Part shown: piece by piece, positions 7,824 through 16,642 of the stretch | How the letters are laid out: the number at the start of each line of letters is the position of its first letter | How positions within the stretch are numbered: position 1 is the stretch's first letter | DNA from: Rhodococcoides kyotonense | Lineage (GTDB): Bacteria > Actinomycetota > Actinomycetes > Mycobacteriales > Mycobacteriaceae | Reading direction: 5' to 3' | DNA: 64,000 bases | NCBI RefSeq assembly: GCF_900188125.1 | Contig: NZ_FZOW01000014.1 | Coordinates: 104,301-168,300 of the forward strand | Notes under the pieces: model-generated | The model's input: only the letters and a program-made list of their open reading frames with translations | Database searches by the model: none | What the model was told of the DNA's origin: nothing | Translations under genes and position numbers: made by a program

Positions 7824-8951
7824 CTACAACTCCAGGGTGCAATCGCCCGCCGCTGCCGAGATGCAGGTCTGAATACGATCGCCTTCGCCGTGCTCCTTGC
7901 CGGACCGCAGGTCGATGACGTGGCCTTCCGTCAACGGAACCACGCACGTCTGACAGATTCCCATCCGGCAACCGAACGGCATCTGAACACCGAGCTTCTC
8001 CCCGGCTTCGAGCAGGCTCGTCGCTCCGTCGACCTCGGTGGACCGATCGGACTTGGAGAACGTGACCTTCCCACCCTTGCCGGAGGTATCGGCGCGCGCG
8101 ATCTCGAATCGTTCGAGATGCAGCTTGTCCTCGATGCCTTCGCGCTTCCACACGCGCTCGATCTCCTCGAGCAACGCCGACGGGCCACAAGCCCACGTCT
8201 GCCGTGTCCGCCAGTCGGGGTACAGCTCGTCGAGCGAAGCAAGTGCGAACTTTCCGCCCGATCGCGTCAACTGAACGTGCGAGGTGAACTGCGGGTGCCC
8301 CTCGGCAATGGACGAGAGCTCGTCCGCGAACATGACCTCGTCCTCGGTCGGCGCGGAATGGATGTGCACCGTGTTCGGCATGTCACCGTGTCGGTCCATC
8401 GACCGCAGCATCGACATGATCGGGGTGATCCCGCTACCGGCGGTGAGGAACAGAATCTTTTCGGGCGGTGGCGTGGGGAGCGCGAAGTTACCCTTCGGCG
8501 CCGCCAGCCGAACGATGGTTCCCTGCGGAACGCCACCGACGAGGTGGCTGGACAGGAATCCCTCGGGCATCGCCTTGACCGTGATGGAGATCAGTTTCTC
8601 GTCCCAGTTGGGCGGAGACGTGAGCGAGTACGAACGCCAGTGCCAGCGACCCTCGAGGTGGAGGCCGATGCCGATGTACTGGCCCGGTCGATAGTCGAAG
8701 TTGAATCCCCATCCGGGCTGGATGACGAGCGTCACGGCAGTCGCGGTCTCCTGCTTCACCTCGACGACGCGACCACGCAGCTCGCGCGCCGACCACAGCG
8801 GATTCGCCAGGTGGAGATAGTCGTCGGGGAGCAGTGGCGTCGTGATCCTGGTGAATGCACCGCGCAACATGTTCAGCTTCGGTCTCTTGGGTGCAGACAC
8901 ATCGGCAGCAGGAGCTTCCAGCCACTTCTTGATGTTCATTCGGGGGTTCAT
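7824..8951 (-). CDS. Ferredoxin reductase/2Fe-2S oxidoreductase serving the desaturases (Rv3230c-like)
   Basis: This 375-residue protein has an FAD domain (RSYSLTS flavin motif), an NAD(P)H domain (GSGITPIMSML and TWACGPSALLEE) and a C-terminal plant-type [2Fe-2S] ferredoxin domain with cysteines in GCRMGICQTCV plus a later QTCIS. It is a self-contained electron chain to a membrane di-iron enzyme; Rv3230c forms an oxidoreductase pair with DesA3. An ATG at 8939 is an alternative start (12 bp after GAGGAG). A putative operator at 9005-9030 shares sequence with the one before desaturase copy 1, which suggests co-regulation. Confidence 0.92.
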   Translation of the reverse strand: MNPRMNIKKWLEAPAADVSAPKRPKLNMLRGAFTRITTPLLPDDYLHLANPLWSARELRGRVVEVKQETATAVTLVIQPGWGFNFDYRPGQYIGIGLHLEGRWHWRSYSLTSPPNWDEKLISITVKAMPEGFLSSHLVGGVPQGTIVRLAAPKGNFALPTPPPEKILFLTAGSGITPIMSMLRSMDRHGDMPNTVHIHSAPTEDEVMFADELSSIAEGHPQFTSHVQLTRSGGKFALASLDELYPDWRTRQTWACGPSALLEEIERVWKREGIEDKLHLERFEIARADTSGKGGKVTFSKSDRSTEVDGATSLLEAGEKLGVQMPFGCRMGICQTCVVPLTEGHVIDLRSGKEHGEGDRIQTCISAAAGDCTLEL

Positions 8952-9004
8952 CTCCTCGATCGCGACGACGCGGCAGCGCGCACACGTCGCGCTGCCGTCG
9001 TCCA

Positions 9005-9030
9005 GGTTACGCTACCGTAGGTTACCGTGA
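9005..9030. promoter_or_regulatory. Putative operator upstream of the desaturase electron donor
   Basis: The sequence ggttacgctaccgtaggtta continues as ccgtga. It contains the palindrome ctac-c-gtag (9012-9020) and the 11-mer ccgtaggttac (9015-9025), also present at 6371-6381. It lies about 55-80 bases before the reductase start, in a promoter position. Confidence 0.5.
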
Positions 9031-9045
9031 GGTAGACCGCCGATG

Positions 9046-9585
9046 TCACAACAATTCGAGCAGGAACGGCAACTCCTGCGTGGCGTACCACGCCAGACTA
9101 TGGTCTTCCGCGTCGCCGAGCACGAATTCCGCGTCCGGATCTCCCATGTCCGCCGCGTCGATCACCCCGACGGCTTTCTCGACAGCGGATTCGGCGCCTT
9201 CCAGATCGAGGTGCACCGATGCGACCTGATCGAGGCGCAGCGGTTCCTTCAACCGAACGACCGCATCGTCCAGATCGGGACGGAGCGTCGGGTCGTCGAC
9301 GTCCGCGGCGATGACAGCCCGTCGATGCACGGTGCCTCCGTCGATCGCACCGCTGTCTTCCTCGTCGTCGCGGGCCGCAGCGATCAAACGCAACGACGCG
9401 CGTGCCGCTTCGTTCATCGCGACCTCGGCGAGTTCCTCGTCGTCACCCGACGAGTACGCCTCGCGCAACGTCGGAGTCACGGCGAACGCCGTTCGGCTGA
9501 CGGGATGGAACTCCTCATCGGCAACCAGTGTCCTCAACATCGAGATCGTCGCCGGCACATACACTCTCACGCGTTCATTCCTCAT
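9046..9585 (-). CDS. Conserved hypothetical protein, DUF6912-like (Rv3231c homologue)
   Basis: This 179-residue soluble, acidic protein starts MRNERVRVYVPATISMLRTL. It has no transmembrane segment and no recognised catalytic motif. The C-terminal part (DLEGAESAVEKAVGVIDAAD and SLAWYATQELPFLLEL) is what I recognise from actinobacterial DUF6912/Rv3231c proteins. Its ATG overlaps the stop of the upstream WS/DGAT gene as ATGA, so the two are co-translated; an internal GTG at 9570 is less likely for that reason. Function is unknown. Confidence 0.8.
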   Translation of the reverse strand: MRNERVRVYVPATISMLRTLVADEEFHPVSRTAFAVTPTLREAYSSGDDEELAEVAMNEAARASLRLIAAARDDEEDSGAIDGGTVHRRAVIAADVDDPTLRPDLDDAVVRLKEPLRLDQVASVHLDLEGAESAVEKAVGVIDAADMGDPDAEFVLGDAEDHSLAWYATQELPFLLELL

Positions 9586-11054
9586 ACTCTCGATTCGTTG
9601 CTTGCATCGATCAGTTCTTCGAGAGACTCCAGGAGCAGCGCCGTGACGACATCCACGTCGGGCATGGCTCCACGGTCCGCGTTCAGTCCGAAGAAGACGT
9701 TGCCGTCGTAGGACGTCAATCCGATGCTCAGCGCCTGGTTCTCGAACAACGGGGACACCGGGAACATCTCCAGCATTCGCGCGCCGCCGACGTACAGCGG
9801 GAACTGCGGTCCGGGCGCGTTGGTGATGATCAGGTTGAAGAGTCGCTGCGACAACCGGCTACCCGCTCGTGCGCCCATCGCATGCAGGCTCGCCGGGGCG
9901 AACCCCGAGATCCGCATCAACGTGTGCGCAGTGACGCCGGGTGACTGCTTCTCGTGCGCCTCGGTGGCATGTGCGATGTGCGAGAGGCGAACCACTGCAT
10001 TCGGTTCTCCCACTGGAAGATCCACGAGGAACGACGACACCTCGCTTCGCTGCGACTCCGGACCGTGCACCTCGTCCGGCGAGTCGGGCTCGCCGACCGG
10101 CCTGTCGGTGGACCCGTCGTATCCGGCCCTGACATCGGAGACGTACACCGACATCGGGACCATCGCACGCACCGTCGACGACGCGGTCACCGGTTCCCCC
10201 CTGGACAGCAGCCAATTGCGCAGCGCGCCGGTCACGACGGCGAGGACGACGTCGTTGATGCTGCAGCCGAACCGCGTGTGAATCTTGCGGTAGTCCGACA
10301 ACTCTGTCTTCGCGACTGCAAATCGGCGGTTTCGCGAGATCGGAGCATTGAGCGGGCTCGACGGCGCGACCTGCGCAGCCGTGCGCACAGCGGACAGCAC
10401 CTTTCCGGTCGCCTGCACCGCACCGCTTGCCACCTCGGCGACTCCGCGCGCGACACCCCTGATCATCTCGACGCCCTCGCTCGGGCGAACGATCATCTCT
10501 GTGATCGCGTCGAGCACAAGCGCCGATTCCTTCGGCTCGCTCGCCGGCATCCACAGCTCCTCGGCCATGGCAGGCGGGTTCTTGCTCGCGTCCAGAATCA
10601 CCTGTCCGATCTCGAGCGCCTTCTCGCCGTCGACGAGAGCCGAGTGCGACTTGGTGAAGATCGCGAATCGGTTCTTGGACAACCCTTCGACCAGATACAT
10701 CTCCCACAGCGGACGTGTTCGGTCCAACGGCCGTGACGTCAGCCGTGCAACGAGGTCGTGAAGCTGATCCTCGGATCCAGGCTTCGGCAGTGCCGAGCGA
10801 CGGATGTGATAGGTGATGTCGAAGTCCGGATCGTCGACCCACACGGGCCGCGCGAAGCCGAAGGCCACTTCCCGAACCTTCTGGCGATATCGAGGGACCA
10901 GGATCAGACGCTGCTCGACGAGTGAGAGCAAGTTCTCGTAGCTGAACCCGGATCGCGGTGTACGAAACACCGCCAACGATCCGAGATGCATCGGGGTACT
11001 GCTCGCTTCGAGAAAATAGAACGATGCGTCCTGCGTGGTCAGCCTTGTCGCCAT
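9582..11054 (-). CDS. Wax ester synthase/diacylglycerol acyltransferase family protein (Tgs-like)
   Basis: This is a 490-residue WS/DGAT protein with the standard N-terminus (FYFLEASSTPMHLGSLAVF) and C-terminal NAPGPQFPLYVGG motif. These enzymes make triacylglycerol or wax esters from acyl-CoA. The catalytic HHxxxDG signature reads H137-S138-ALV-D142-G143, so the second histidine, normally the general base, is serine. The protein may be inactive, altered or regulatory. It occupies the position of Rv3233c/Rv3234c (tgs3) and overlaps the DUF6912-like gene by four bases. Confidence 0.92.
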   Translation of the reverse strand: MATRLTTQDASFYFLEASSTPMHLGSLAVFRTPRSGFSYENLLSLVEQRLILVPRYRQKVREVAFGFARPVWVDDPDFDITYHIRRSALPKPGSEDQLHDLVARLTSRPLDRTRPLWEMYLVEGLSKNRFAIFTKSHSALVDGEKALEIGQVILDASKNPPAMAEELWMPASEPKESALVLDAITEMIVRPSEGVEMIRGVARGVAEVASGAVQATGKVLSAVRTAAQVAPSSPLNAPISRNRRFAVAKTELSDYRKIHTRFGCSINDVVLAVVTGALRNWLLSRGEPVTASSTVRAMVPMSVYVSDVRAGYDGSTDRPVGEPDSPDEVHGPESQRSEVSSFLVDLPVGEPNAVVRLSHIAHATEAHEKQSPGVTAHTLMRISGFAPASLHAMGARAGSRLSQRLFNLIITNAPGPQFPLYVGGARMLEMFPVSPLFENQALSIGLTSYDGNVFFGLNADRGAMPDVDVVTALLLESLEELIDASNESRV

Positions 11055-11254
11055 CGCGTACCCCGGTCCCCGTTCCTGCTCGCACCGTCACGTGCACCCG
11101 AGTCGGGCACACGATCCGTTTCCTCGAACTTAGATGAAGGAGAACGCTACAGCCATTCCTGCGCGAGACGACGCAGGCCGCGATGGAACCGAGTGTGTAT
11201 CGGCTTCGTCATAAGTCATCGAGGAGCGGATGCACACGAGAGAAGGACCGGCAC

Positions 11255-11821
11255 ATGGAGTCGACACCCGCGGCGCGCACGCACAGGTACCTGTCCCGGG
11301 CACTGCCGTATGAGCCTCCCGGCACCGAGTGCCACTGCACGACGCCCTCGGTCCCCTGTCGAATCGACTTGCGCGCCAATGCCGTTCACAGCGCGACGAC
11401 GTCCGGCCGCAGTCGCCCGTTTCCGCGGAGCCTCGGGACACATCGAGCGCCGACGCCGGCGGTAGTGGGTCCCTACGCGGAACCCGAGATCCCGGAGTAC
11501 GTGCGCCGCAGTGTCGATCAGGCCATGCGACTTCTGCTCGAGGTACTCGATCGTCGCCGGACGGCCGACCAACTACGCGGACTGTTCACCCCGACCGTCA
11601 TCGAATCGATAAGAACGGTCGTCAAGACCGGACCACCCGGGCAACGACTCGGTGTCGCATCGCTTCGTGGTGTCCACCTGAGTCGCGCCACGAACTCCGC
11701 GACCGAGATCTTCGCGACCTACGTGCGTGGCCCTCGTGTCTTCGCGATCGCGGCCCGGATCGAATCTCGGTCCAGGCCGCGTCGCGAGAAGTGGACGGTG
11801 ACGTCACTCAGAGTGCTGTAG
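11255..11821 (+). CDS. Rv3235-family hypothetical protein
   Basis: This protein of about 188 residues starts MESTPAARTHRYLSRALPYE. The first ~85 residues are proline/arginine-rich and low-complexity. The C-terminal half (DQAMRLLLEVLDRRRTADQL then LFTPTVIESIRTV) carries the conserved core of the actinobacterial Rv3235 family. I chose ATG 11255 because AGAAGGA lies eight bases before it; an ATG at 11183 lacks a good site. It is divergent from the WS/DGAT gene and converges on secA with 41 bp between stops. Its function is unknown. Confidence 0.78.
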   Translation: MESTPAARTHRYLSRALPYEPPGTECHCTTPSVPCRIDLRANAVHSATTSGRSRPFPRSLGTHRAPTPAVVGPYAEPEIPEYVRRSVDQAMRLLLEVLDRRRTADQLRGLFTPTVIESIRTVVKTGPPGQRLGVASLRGVHLSRATNSATEIFATYVRGPRVFAIAARIESRSRPRREKWTVTSLRVL

Positions 11822-11862
11822 AATCCGCCAGCACGCGACAACCCGGGCGCTGTGAAAACCCG

Positions 11863-14805
11863 TCAGCGCTTCTTCTTGGACCGCGCAGGCTTGGAGGTCT
11901 TCGCCTGTGCCCGAGCCGCCTCACGGCGTTCGCGGCGGGTGCCCTGTGCTGCGTTGTCTCCATCGGCAGCGCCACCGTCGGCCTTGTCCCCGGCCGGCTT
12001 GTCCCCGTTCGATGTCCCGCGTCGAACCTCGGTGCCGCCGCCCTCGTCGGGGCCCGAGTAGGTGAGTCCCCCGGTCGGACGCTCGTCGAGGCCTTTCGCG
12101 CGCAACGCCGACGGTGCAGAAGCCCCGACGGGCGCAGCAGGTCGCTCCTCGGTCGGCAGCGGCTTGGCCGCGGGCGCCTTCCGAGTGGAGACAGCCGCCT
12201 GCTGTTGCTGCCCGCCCGCACCGACCGGCGATGCGAGGCCAGGAGCGACGGCGAGTCCGGCGCCTGCTGCCGGGCCCGCCGGAGCAGGCGTTGCTTCCAC
12301 GGACAGGTTGAACAGGAAGCCGACCGACTCCTCCTTCAATCCGTCGAGCATGCCCTGGAACATGTCGTATCCCTCGCGCTGGTACTCGACGAGCGGATCA
12401 CGCTGCGCCATCGCACGCAGACCGATGCCCTCCTTGAGGTAGTCCATCTCGTAGAGGTGTTCGCGCCATTTGCGGTCGAGCACGGACAGCAACACGCGGC
12501 GCTCGAGCTCGCGCATACCGTTCTCGCCTGCGATCTCCTCGATCTCGGCTTCACGCTTGCTGTATGCGGCACGCGCGTCGGCGAGCAGTGCCTCCGACAA
12601 TTCTTCGCGGCTGAGGTCGCCCTTCTCGCCGAGTTCGTTCTCCTGCGTGAGTTCCTTGTGATCGACTCCGACCGGGTAGAGCGTCTTCAGCGCGGTCCAG
12701 AGCTGTTCGAGATCCCAGTCCTCGACGTAGCCTTCGCCGGTCGCGCCGTCGACGTAGGCAGTGATCACGTCGGTGATCATGCCTTCGACCTGGCCCTCCA
12801 TGTCAGCACCTTCGAGAATGCGGCGACGCTCCTCGTAGATGACCGTGCGCTGCTGGTTCATGACCTCGTCGTACTTGAGGACGTTCTTTCGGATCTCGAA
12901 GTTCTGCTGCTCGACCTGCGTCTGCGCGCTCTTGATGGCCTTCGAGACCATCTTGGCTTCGATCGGGACGTCGTCGGGCAGATTCAGTCGGGTCATGATC
13001 GACTCGAGTGCGCCGCCGTTGAAACGGCGCATCAACTCATCGCCCAGCGACAGGTAGAAGCGCGACTCACCGGGGTCACCCTGGCGGCCGGAACGACCAC
13101 GAAGCTGATTGTCGATTCGGCGCGAATCGTGACGTTCGGTGCCGAGAACGTACAGCCCGCCTGCTTCTCGGACCGTCTCGGCGTCGTCCTTGACCTGCTC
13201 CTTGACGGACTCGAGAGTCGAGTCCCATTCCGTCTGGTACTCGTCCGGGCTTTCCACCGGGTCGAGACCCTTCTTGCGAAGTTGCAGGTCGAGAATGATG
13301 TCGGGGTTTCCACCGAGCACGACGTCAGTTCCACGTCCGGCCATGTTGGTCGCCACGGTGACGGCTCCGAGACGGCCTGCCTCGGCGACGATCGTCGCTT
13401 CCTGCTCGTGGAACTTGGCGTTCAGAACGCTGTGGACGACGCCTCGCTTGGTGAACTGCTTGGAGAGATACTCCGAGCGCTCGACGCTGGTGGTGCCGAT
13501 CAGTACCGGCTGGCCCTTCTCGTGACGCGTGACGACGTCGGCGACCACTGCGTCGAACTTGGCCTCTTCGGTCTTGTAGATGAGGTCACCGTTGTCGACG
13601 CGAACCATGGGCCGGTTGGTCGGGATCGGAATGACTCCCAGTCCGTAGGTCTGATGCAGCTCGGCGGCCTCGGTCTGGGCTGTACCGGTCATACCGGACA
13701 GCTTCTCGTAGAGCCGGAAGTAGTTCTGCAGCGTGATCGTGGCGAGAGTCTGGTTCTCTGCCTTGATCTCGACCTTCTCCTTGGCCTCGATGGCCTGGTG
13801 CATACCTTCGTTGTACCGGCGACCGACGAGGATACGACCGGTGAACTCGTCGACGATGATGACCTCACCGTCGCGGACGATGTAGTCCTTGTCCTTGGTG
13901 TACAGCTCTTTCGCCTTGATGGCGTTGTTCAGGTAGCTGACGAGCGGCGAGTTGGCCGCCTCGTACAGGTTGTCGATACCGAGCTGGTCCTCGACGAGCT
14001 CCACGCCCGCCTCGTGTACGCCGACCGTGCGCTTCTTGATGTCCACCTCGTAGTGGACGTCCTGCTTCAGCAACGGTGCGATCCGCGCGAACTCTCCGTA
14101 CCACTTCGACGACGCGTCGGCGGGGCCCGAGATGATCAGCGGGGTGCGCGCCTCGTCGATGAGGATCGAATCGACCTCGTCGACGACGGCGAAGTTGTGG
14201 CCGCGCTGCACCAGGTCGTCGAGCGAGTGAGTCATGTTGTCGCGGAGGTAGTCGAAACCGAACTCGTTGTTGGTTCCGTAGGTGATGTCCGCCGCGTAGG
14301 CCGTGCGGCGCTCGGCCGGAGTCATTCCCGACAGGATCACGTCGGTCTCGAGACCGAGGAACCGGTGGACGCGTCCCATCCACTCGGAGTCACGCTTGGC
14401 GAGGTAGTCGTTGACCGTGACGACGTGGACGCCGTCTCCGGACAGTGCGTTGAGGTACGCGGGGAGCACACAGGTCAGGGTCTTGCCCTCACCGGTCTTC
14501 ATTTCGGCGACGTTGCCGAAGTGCAGTGCAGCACCACCCATCACCTGGACGTCGAAATGGCGCTGGGACAACACACGCCACGACGCCTCGCGGGCGACGG
14601 CGAAGGCTTCGGGCAGCAGCTCGTCCAGAGTCTCGCCGCCGGCGTAGCGCTCCTTGAACTCCGTGGTCTTGGCGCGCAACTCGTCGTCGGACAAGCCCTC
14701 GACGTCCGGGGACAGGGTGGACACGTGGTCAGCGATGTTCTTGAGTCGCTTGACCATGCGACCTTCACCAACACGGAGCAGCTTGGAAAACGACAGCGAA
14801 GGCAC
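11863..14805 (-). CDS. secA: Preprotein translocase ATPase SecA (SecA1)
   Basis: SecA (980 residues) drives protein export through SecYEG. Visible are Walker A ([10 protein letters not shown]), the [20 protein letters not shown] region (Walker B and domain border), [18 protein letters not shown] and [20 protein letters not shown]. The C-terminal ~110 residues are Ala/Pro-rich and end in a basic [12 protein letters not shown] tail; the zinc-binding SEC-C motif found in many bacteria is absent, as is usual for actinobacterial SecA1. It is preceded by hpf with its own terminator between. Confidence 0.98.
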   Translation of the reverse strand: MPSLSFSKLLRVGEGRMVKRLKNIADHVSTLSPDVEGLSDDELRAKTTEFKERYAGGETLDELLPEAFAVAREASWRVLSQRHFDVQVMGGAALHFGNVAEMKTGEGKTLTCVLPAYLNALSGDGVHVVTVNDYLAKRDSEWMGRVHRFLGLETDVILSGMTPAERRTAYAADITYGTNNEFGFDYLRDNMTHSLDDLVQRGHNFAVVDEVDSILIDEARTPLIISGPADASSKWYGEFARIAPLLKQDVHYEVDIKKRTVGVHEAGVELVEDQLGIDNLYEAANSPLVSYLNNAIKAKELYTKDKDYIVRDGEVIIVDEFTGRILVGRRYNEGMHQAIEAKEKVEIKAENQTLATITLQNYFRLYEKLSGMTGTAQTEAAELHQTYGLGVIPIPTNRPMVRVDNGDLIYKTEEAKFDAVVADVVTRHEKGQPVLIGTTSVERSEYLSKQFTKRGVVHSVLNAKFHEQEATIVAEAGRLGAVTVATNMAGRGTDVVLGGNPDIILDLQLRKKGLDPVESPDEYQTEWDSTLESVKEQVKDDAETVREAGGLYVLGTERHDSRRIDNQLRGRSGRQGDPGESRFYLSLGDELMRRFNGGALESIMTRLNLPDDVPIEAKMVSKAIKSAQTQVEQQNFEIRKNVLKYDEVMNQQRTVIYEERRRILEGADMEGQVEGMITDVITAYVDGATGEGYVEDWDLEQLWTALKTLYPVGVDHKELTQENELGEKGDLSREELSEALLADARAAYSKREAEIEEIAGENGMRELERRVLLSVLDRKWREHLYEMDYLKEGIGLRAMAQRDPLVEYQREGYDMFQGMLDGLKEESVGFLFNLSVEATPAPAGPAAGAGLAVAPGLASPVGAGGQQQQAAVSTRKAPAAKPLPTEERPAAPVGASAPSALRAKGLDERPTGGLTYSGPDEGGGTEVRRGTSNGDKPAGDKADGGAADGDNAAQGTRRERREAARAQAKTSKPARSKKKR

Positions 14806-14968
14806 GGGCTTTCTCGTCCTCGATCCTCGGTTACGGATATCGGCTAATCAGGGCGTCACAACTGCCGGGAGCACGACGCGCTCACGCCCGAGGCGCGAGT
14901 CGTCGGTGACCCGACGCGTCCATGGTAGGCGTTGCCGCGGTGGACGTAGAAGACCCACCACACCGAAA

Positions 14969-15004
14969 CGGGCCCGACCTGGGATTTCTCCCAGGACGGG
15001 CCCG
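14969..15004 (-). terminator. Intrinsic terminator after hpf
   Basis: Arms 14969-14984 and 14989-15004 form a 16-bp GC-rich stem with a single mismatch and a 4-base loop. On the minus strand the stem is followed by TTTCGG. It lies 14 bp after the hpf stop, isolating hpf from secA. Confidence 0.85.
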
Positions 15005-15018
15005 CATGTCGGTGGATG

Positions 15019-15684
15019 TCAGGTGAGCCTGATCAGTCCGTAGTCGAACGCATGCCGTCGGTAGACGACGGATGGTCGATCCGTTGCGCTGTCATGGAAC
15101 AGGAAGAAGTCGTGTCCGACCAATTCCATCTCGTAGAGTGCGTCGTCCACACTCATCGGCGCGGCAGAGTGCACCTTGGTGCGCACGATCTGACCGGGTC
15201 CGGCAGGTACGTCCTCGAACGAGTCCAGTGAGATGGTCGGGTCGATGGCCAGAGAATCGTCTTCGGCGAGTTCTGCGGTGGCCTCGGCGACCGACACCGG
15301 GGTCTTCTCGCCGTAGTGGACCTTGCGACGGTCCTTGGTCCTACGGAGTCGACTCTCGAGCTTGGACGTCACCGATTCCAGAGCGGCATAGAAACTGTCG
15401 GCACAGGCTTCTGCACGGACAACCGGACCCTTGCCTTTCGCGGTGATCTCCACGCGCTGACAGGCCTTGCGTTGGCGACGGTTGCGTTCGTGCTGGAGTT
15501 CGACGTCGAACAGGTATATGGAGGGGTCGAATCGTTCGAGCCGGGCGAGTTTTTCGGATACGTAGACCCGGAAGTGATCCGGAATCTCGACGTTGCGGCC
15601 TTTGACCACGACGTCGGCATGGTTGGTGGACTCGTCCGAAGGCTTCTCGTCGAAGAAAACAGAAGCTTGTGAAGGGGTCGTCAC
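15019..15684 (-). CDS. hpf: Long-form ribosome hibernation promoting factor
   Basis: HPF dimerises 70S ribosomes in stationary phase or hypoxia. The 221-residue protein has the N-terminal S30AE domain (DVVVKGRNVEIPDHFRVYVS to SRLRRTKDRRKVHYGE) and the C-terminal dimerisation domain (MSVDDALYEMELVGHDFFLF ... YRRHAFDYGLI), so it is the long form. GGGAGG five bases before GTG 15684 sets the start. A stable hairpin sits in the leader at 15705-15725. It corresponds to Rv3241c. Confidence 0.95.
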   Translation of the reverse strand: MTTPSQASVFFDEKPSDESTNHADVVVKGRNVEIPDHFRVYVSEKLARLERFDPSIYLFDVELQHERNRRQRKACQRVEITAKGKGPVVRAEACADSFYAALESVTSKLESRLRRTKDRRKVHYGEKTPVSVAEATAELAEDDSLAIDPTISLDSFEDVPAGPGQIVRTKVHSAAPMSVDDALYEMELVGHDFFLFHDSATDRPSVVYRRHAFDYGLIRLT

Positions 15685-15704
15685 GCGTACCTCCCGATAT
15701 CGGT

Positions 15705-15725
15705 CGCGTCGCGATGTGCGACGCG
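15705..15725 (-). promoter_or_regulatory. Perfect 8-bp hairpin in the hpf 5' leader
   Basis: cgcgtcgc (15705-15712) and gcgacgcg (15718-15725) pair perfectly around five bases. The hairpin lies about 14 bases upstream of the GGGAGG ribosome-binding site. This spacing would let it influence ribosome loading or mRNA stability, or it may be an operator. No factor is known from this window. Confidence 0.45.
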
Positions 15726-15911
15726 GCAAGTGCTCATGCCGACTGGGGAACCAACCGGCATCATTTTCTGCCGCATCACCTCCACGTACGAGAACAACGC
15801 ATCCGCCTTCGAAGGGCGTGCACACGACGCTAGTCGGTCATCCGCTCGTGTGCCACTGTTCATCCGAATTCGGTAGCGGGGCGTGTCGCAGCCGCGCCCG
15901 TCCGTCGCATG

Positions 15912-16592
15912 TCAGACCGCTGCAAGTACCAGCACACCGTCGACTCGGACACCGAAATCGTTTAGTACACAGACCGTTTCGGCAGCCGTCGATCCTGTCG
16001 TGAGTACGTCGTCGACCACGACGACGGTGACGTCGACGGGCGCAGGCCCGGTGCCGCCTCGCCGCAACACTGGAGGCGCCGTCAAGATTCGACCCGCAAC
16101 GTTGGCTTGCCGCTCCGCGGCCCCGAGGCCGACCGAGTCACGTACTCCCCTACCCATCCGCAACACGTGCGGGACCGACACGTTCTCGGGCCGTAGCGCC
16201 GACGCCGCCGCCCGGGCGAACCGCTCGACGTGGTCCCCGCCGCGAATGCGCGCGGCCCGCGCACGCGAGGGTGCAGGCACGAGCGCGAGTGCGGCGAACT
16301 CGGGCGGATCCAGTTCACCGAAGAGACGCAAGTGAGACACCGCACGCGCCAGCGCATGCCCCAACGGGACTGCGAGATCGTGTCGGTTGCGTTCCTTCAA
16401 CGCGAGAACGGCACCGCGGCAGGCACCCGCGTAGGGCCCGAGCGCCCAGCACGGTACGCCGACGTCCACGCGCGGCCGCACCGCGACCGGTGGTCGGACG
16501 AGAGACTCCTCGCATCTGATGCACCACGATGCACCAGGTGTGTCGCAGCCACCGCATTCACGAGGAAGTACCAGGTCGAAGAGCGTCCGCAT
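15912..16592 (-). CDS. comFC: ComF family phosphoribosyltransferase-like protein
   Basis: This 226-residue protein starts MRTLFDLVLPRECGGCDTPG with an N-terminal zinc-ribbon (C-G-G-C ... C-I-R-C). A type I PRTase fold follows, with the PRPP loop VVVVDDVLTTGSTAAETV near the C-terminus. ComFC proteins are linked to DNA uptake in competent bacteria, but actinobacterial members are mostly of unknown role. It lies 50 bp downstream of lpqB and may be the last gene of the tmk-mtrA-mtrB-lpqB unit. Matches Rv3242c in position. Confidence 0.9.
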   Translation of the reverse strand: MRTLFDLVLPRECGGCDTPGASWCIRCEESLVRPPVAVRPRVDVGVPCWALGPYAGACRGAVLALKERNRHDLAVPLGHALARAVSHLRLFGELDPPEFAALALVPAPSRARAARIRGGDHVERFARAAASALRPENVSVPHVLRMGRGVRDSVGLGAAERQANVAGRILTAPPVLRRGGTGPAPVDVTVVVVDDVLTTGSTAAETVCVLNDFGVRVDGVLVLAAV

Positions 16593-16642
16593 GGGCGGAG
16601 AGTATGACGACCGGGTCCGACACGATCGCGTCGCGTCATGAC

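Noticed and set aside
11329..14847. 1172-codon plus-strand open frame opposite secA
   Set aside because: It is a shadow of secA; the composition shows no domain.
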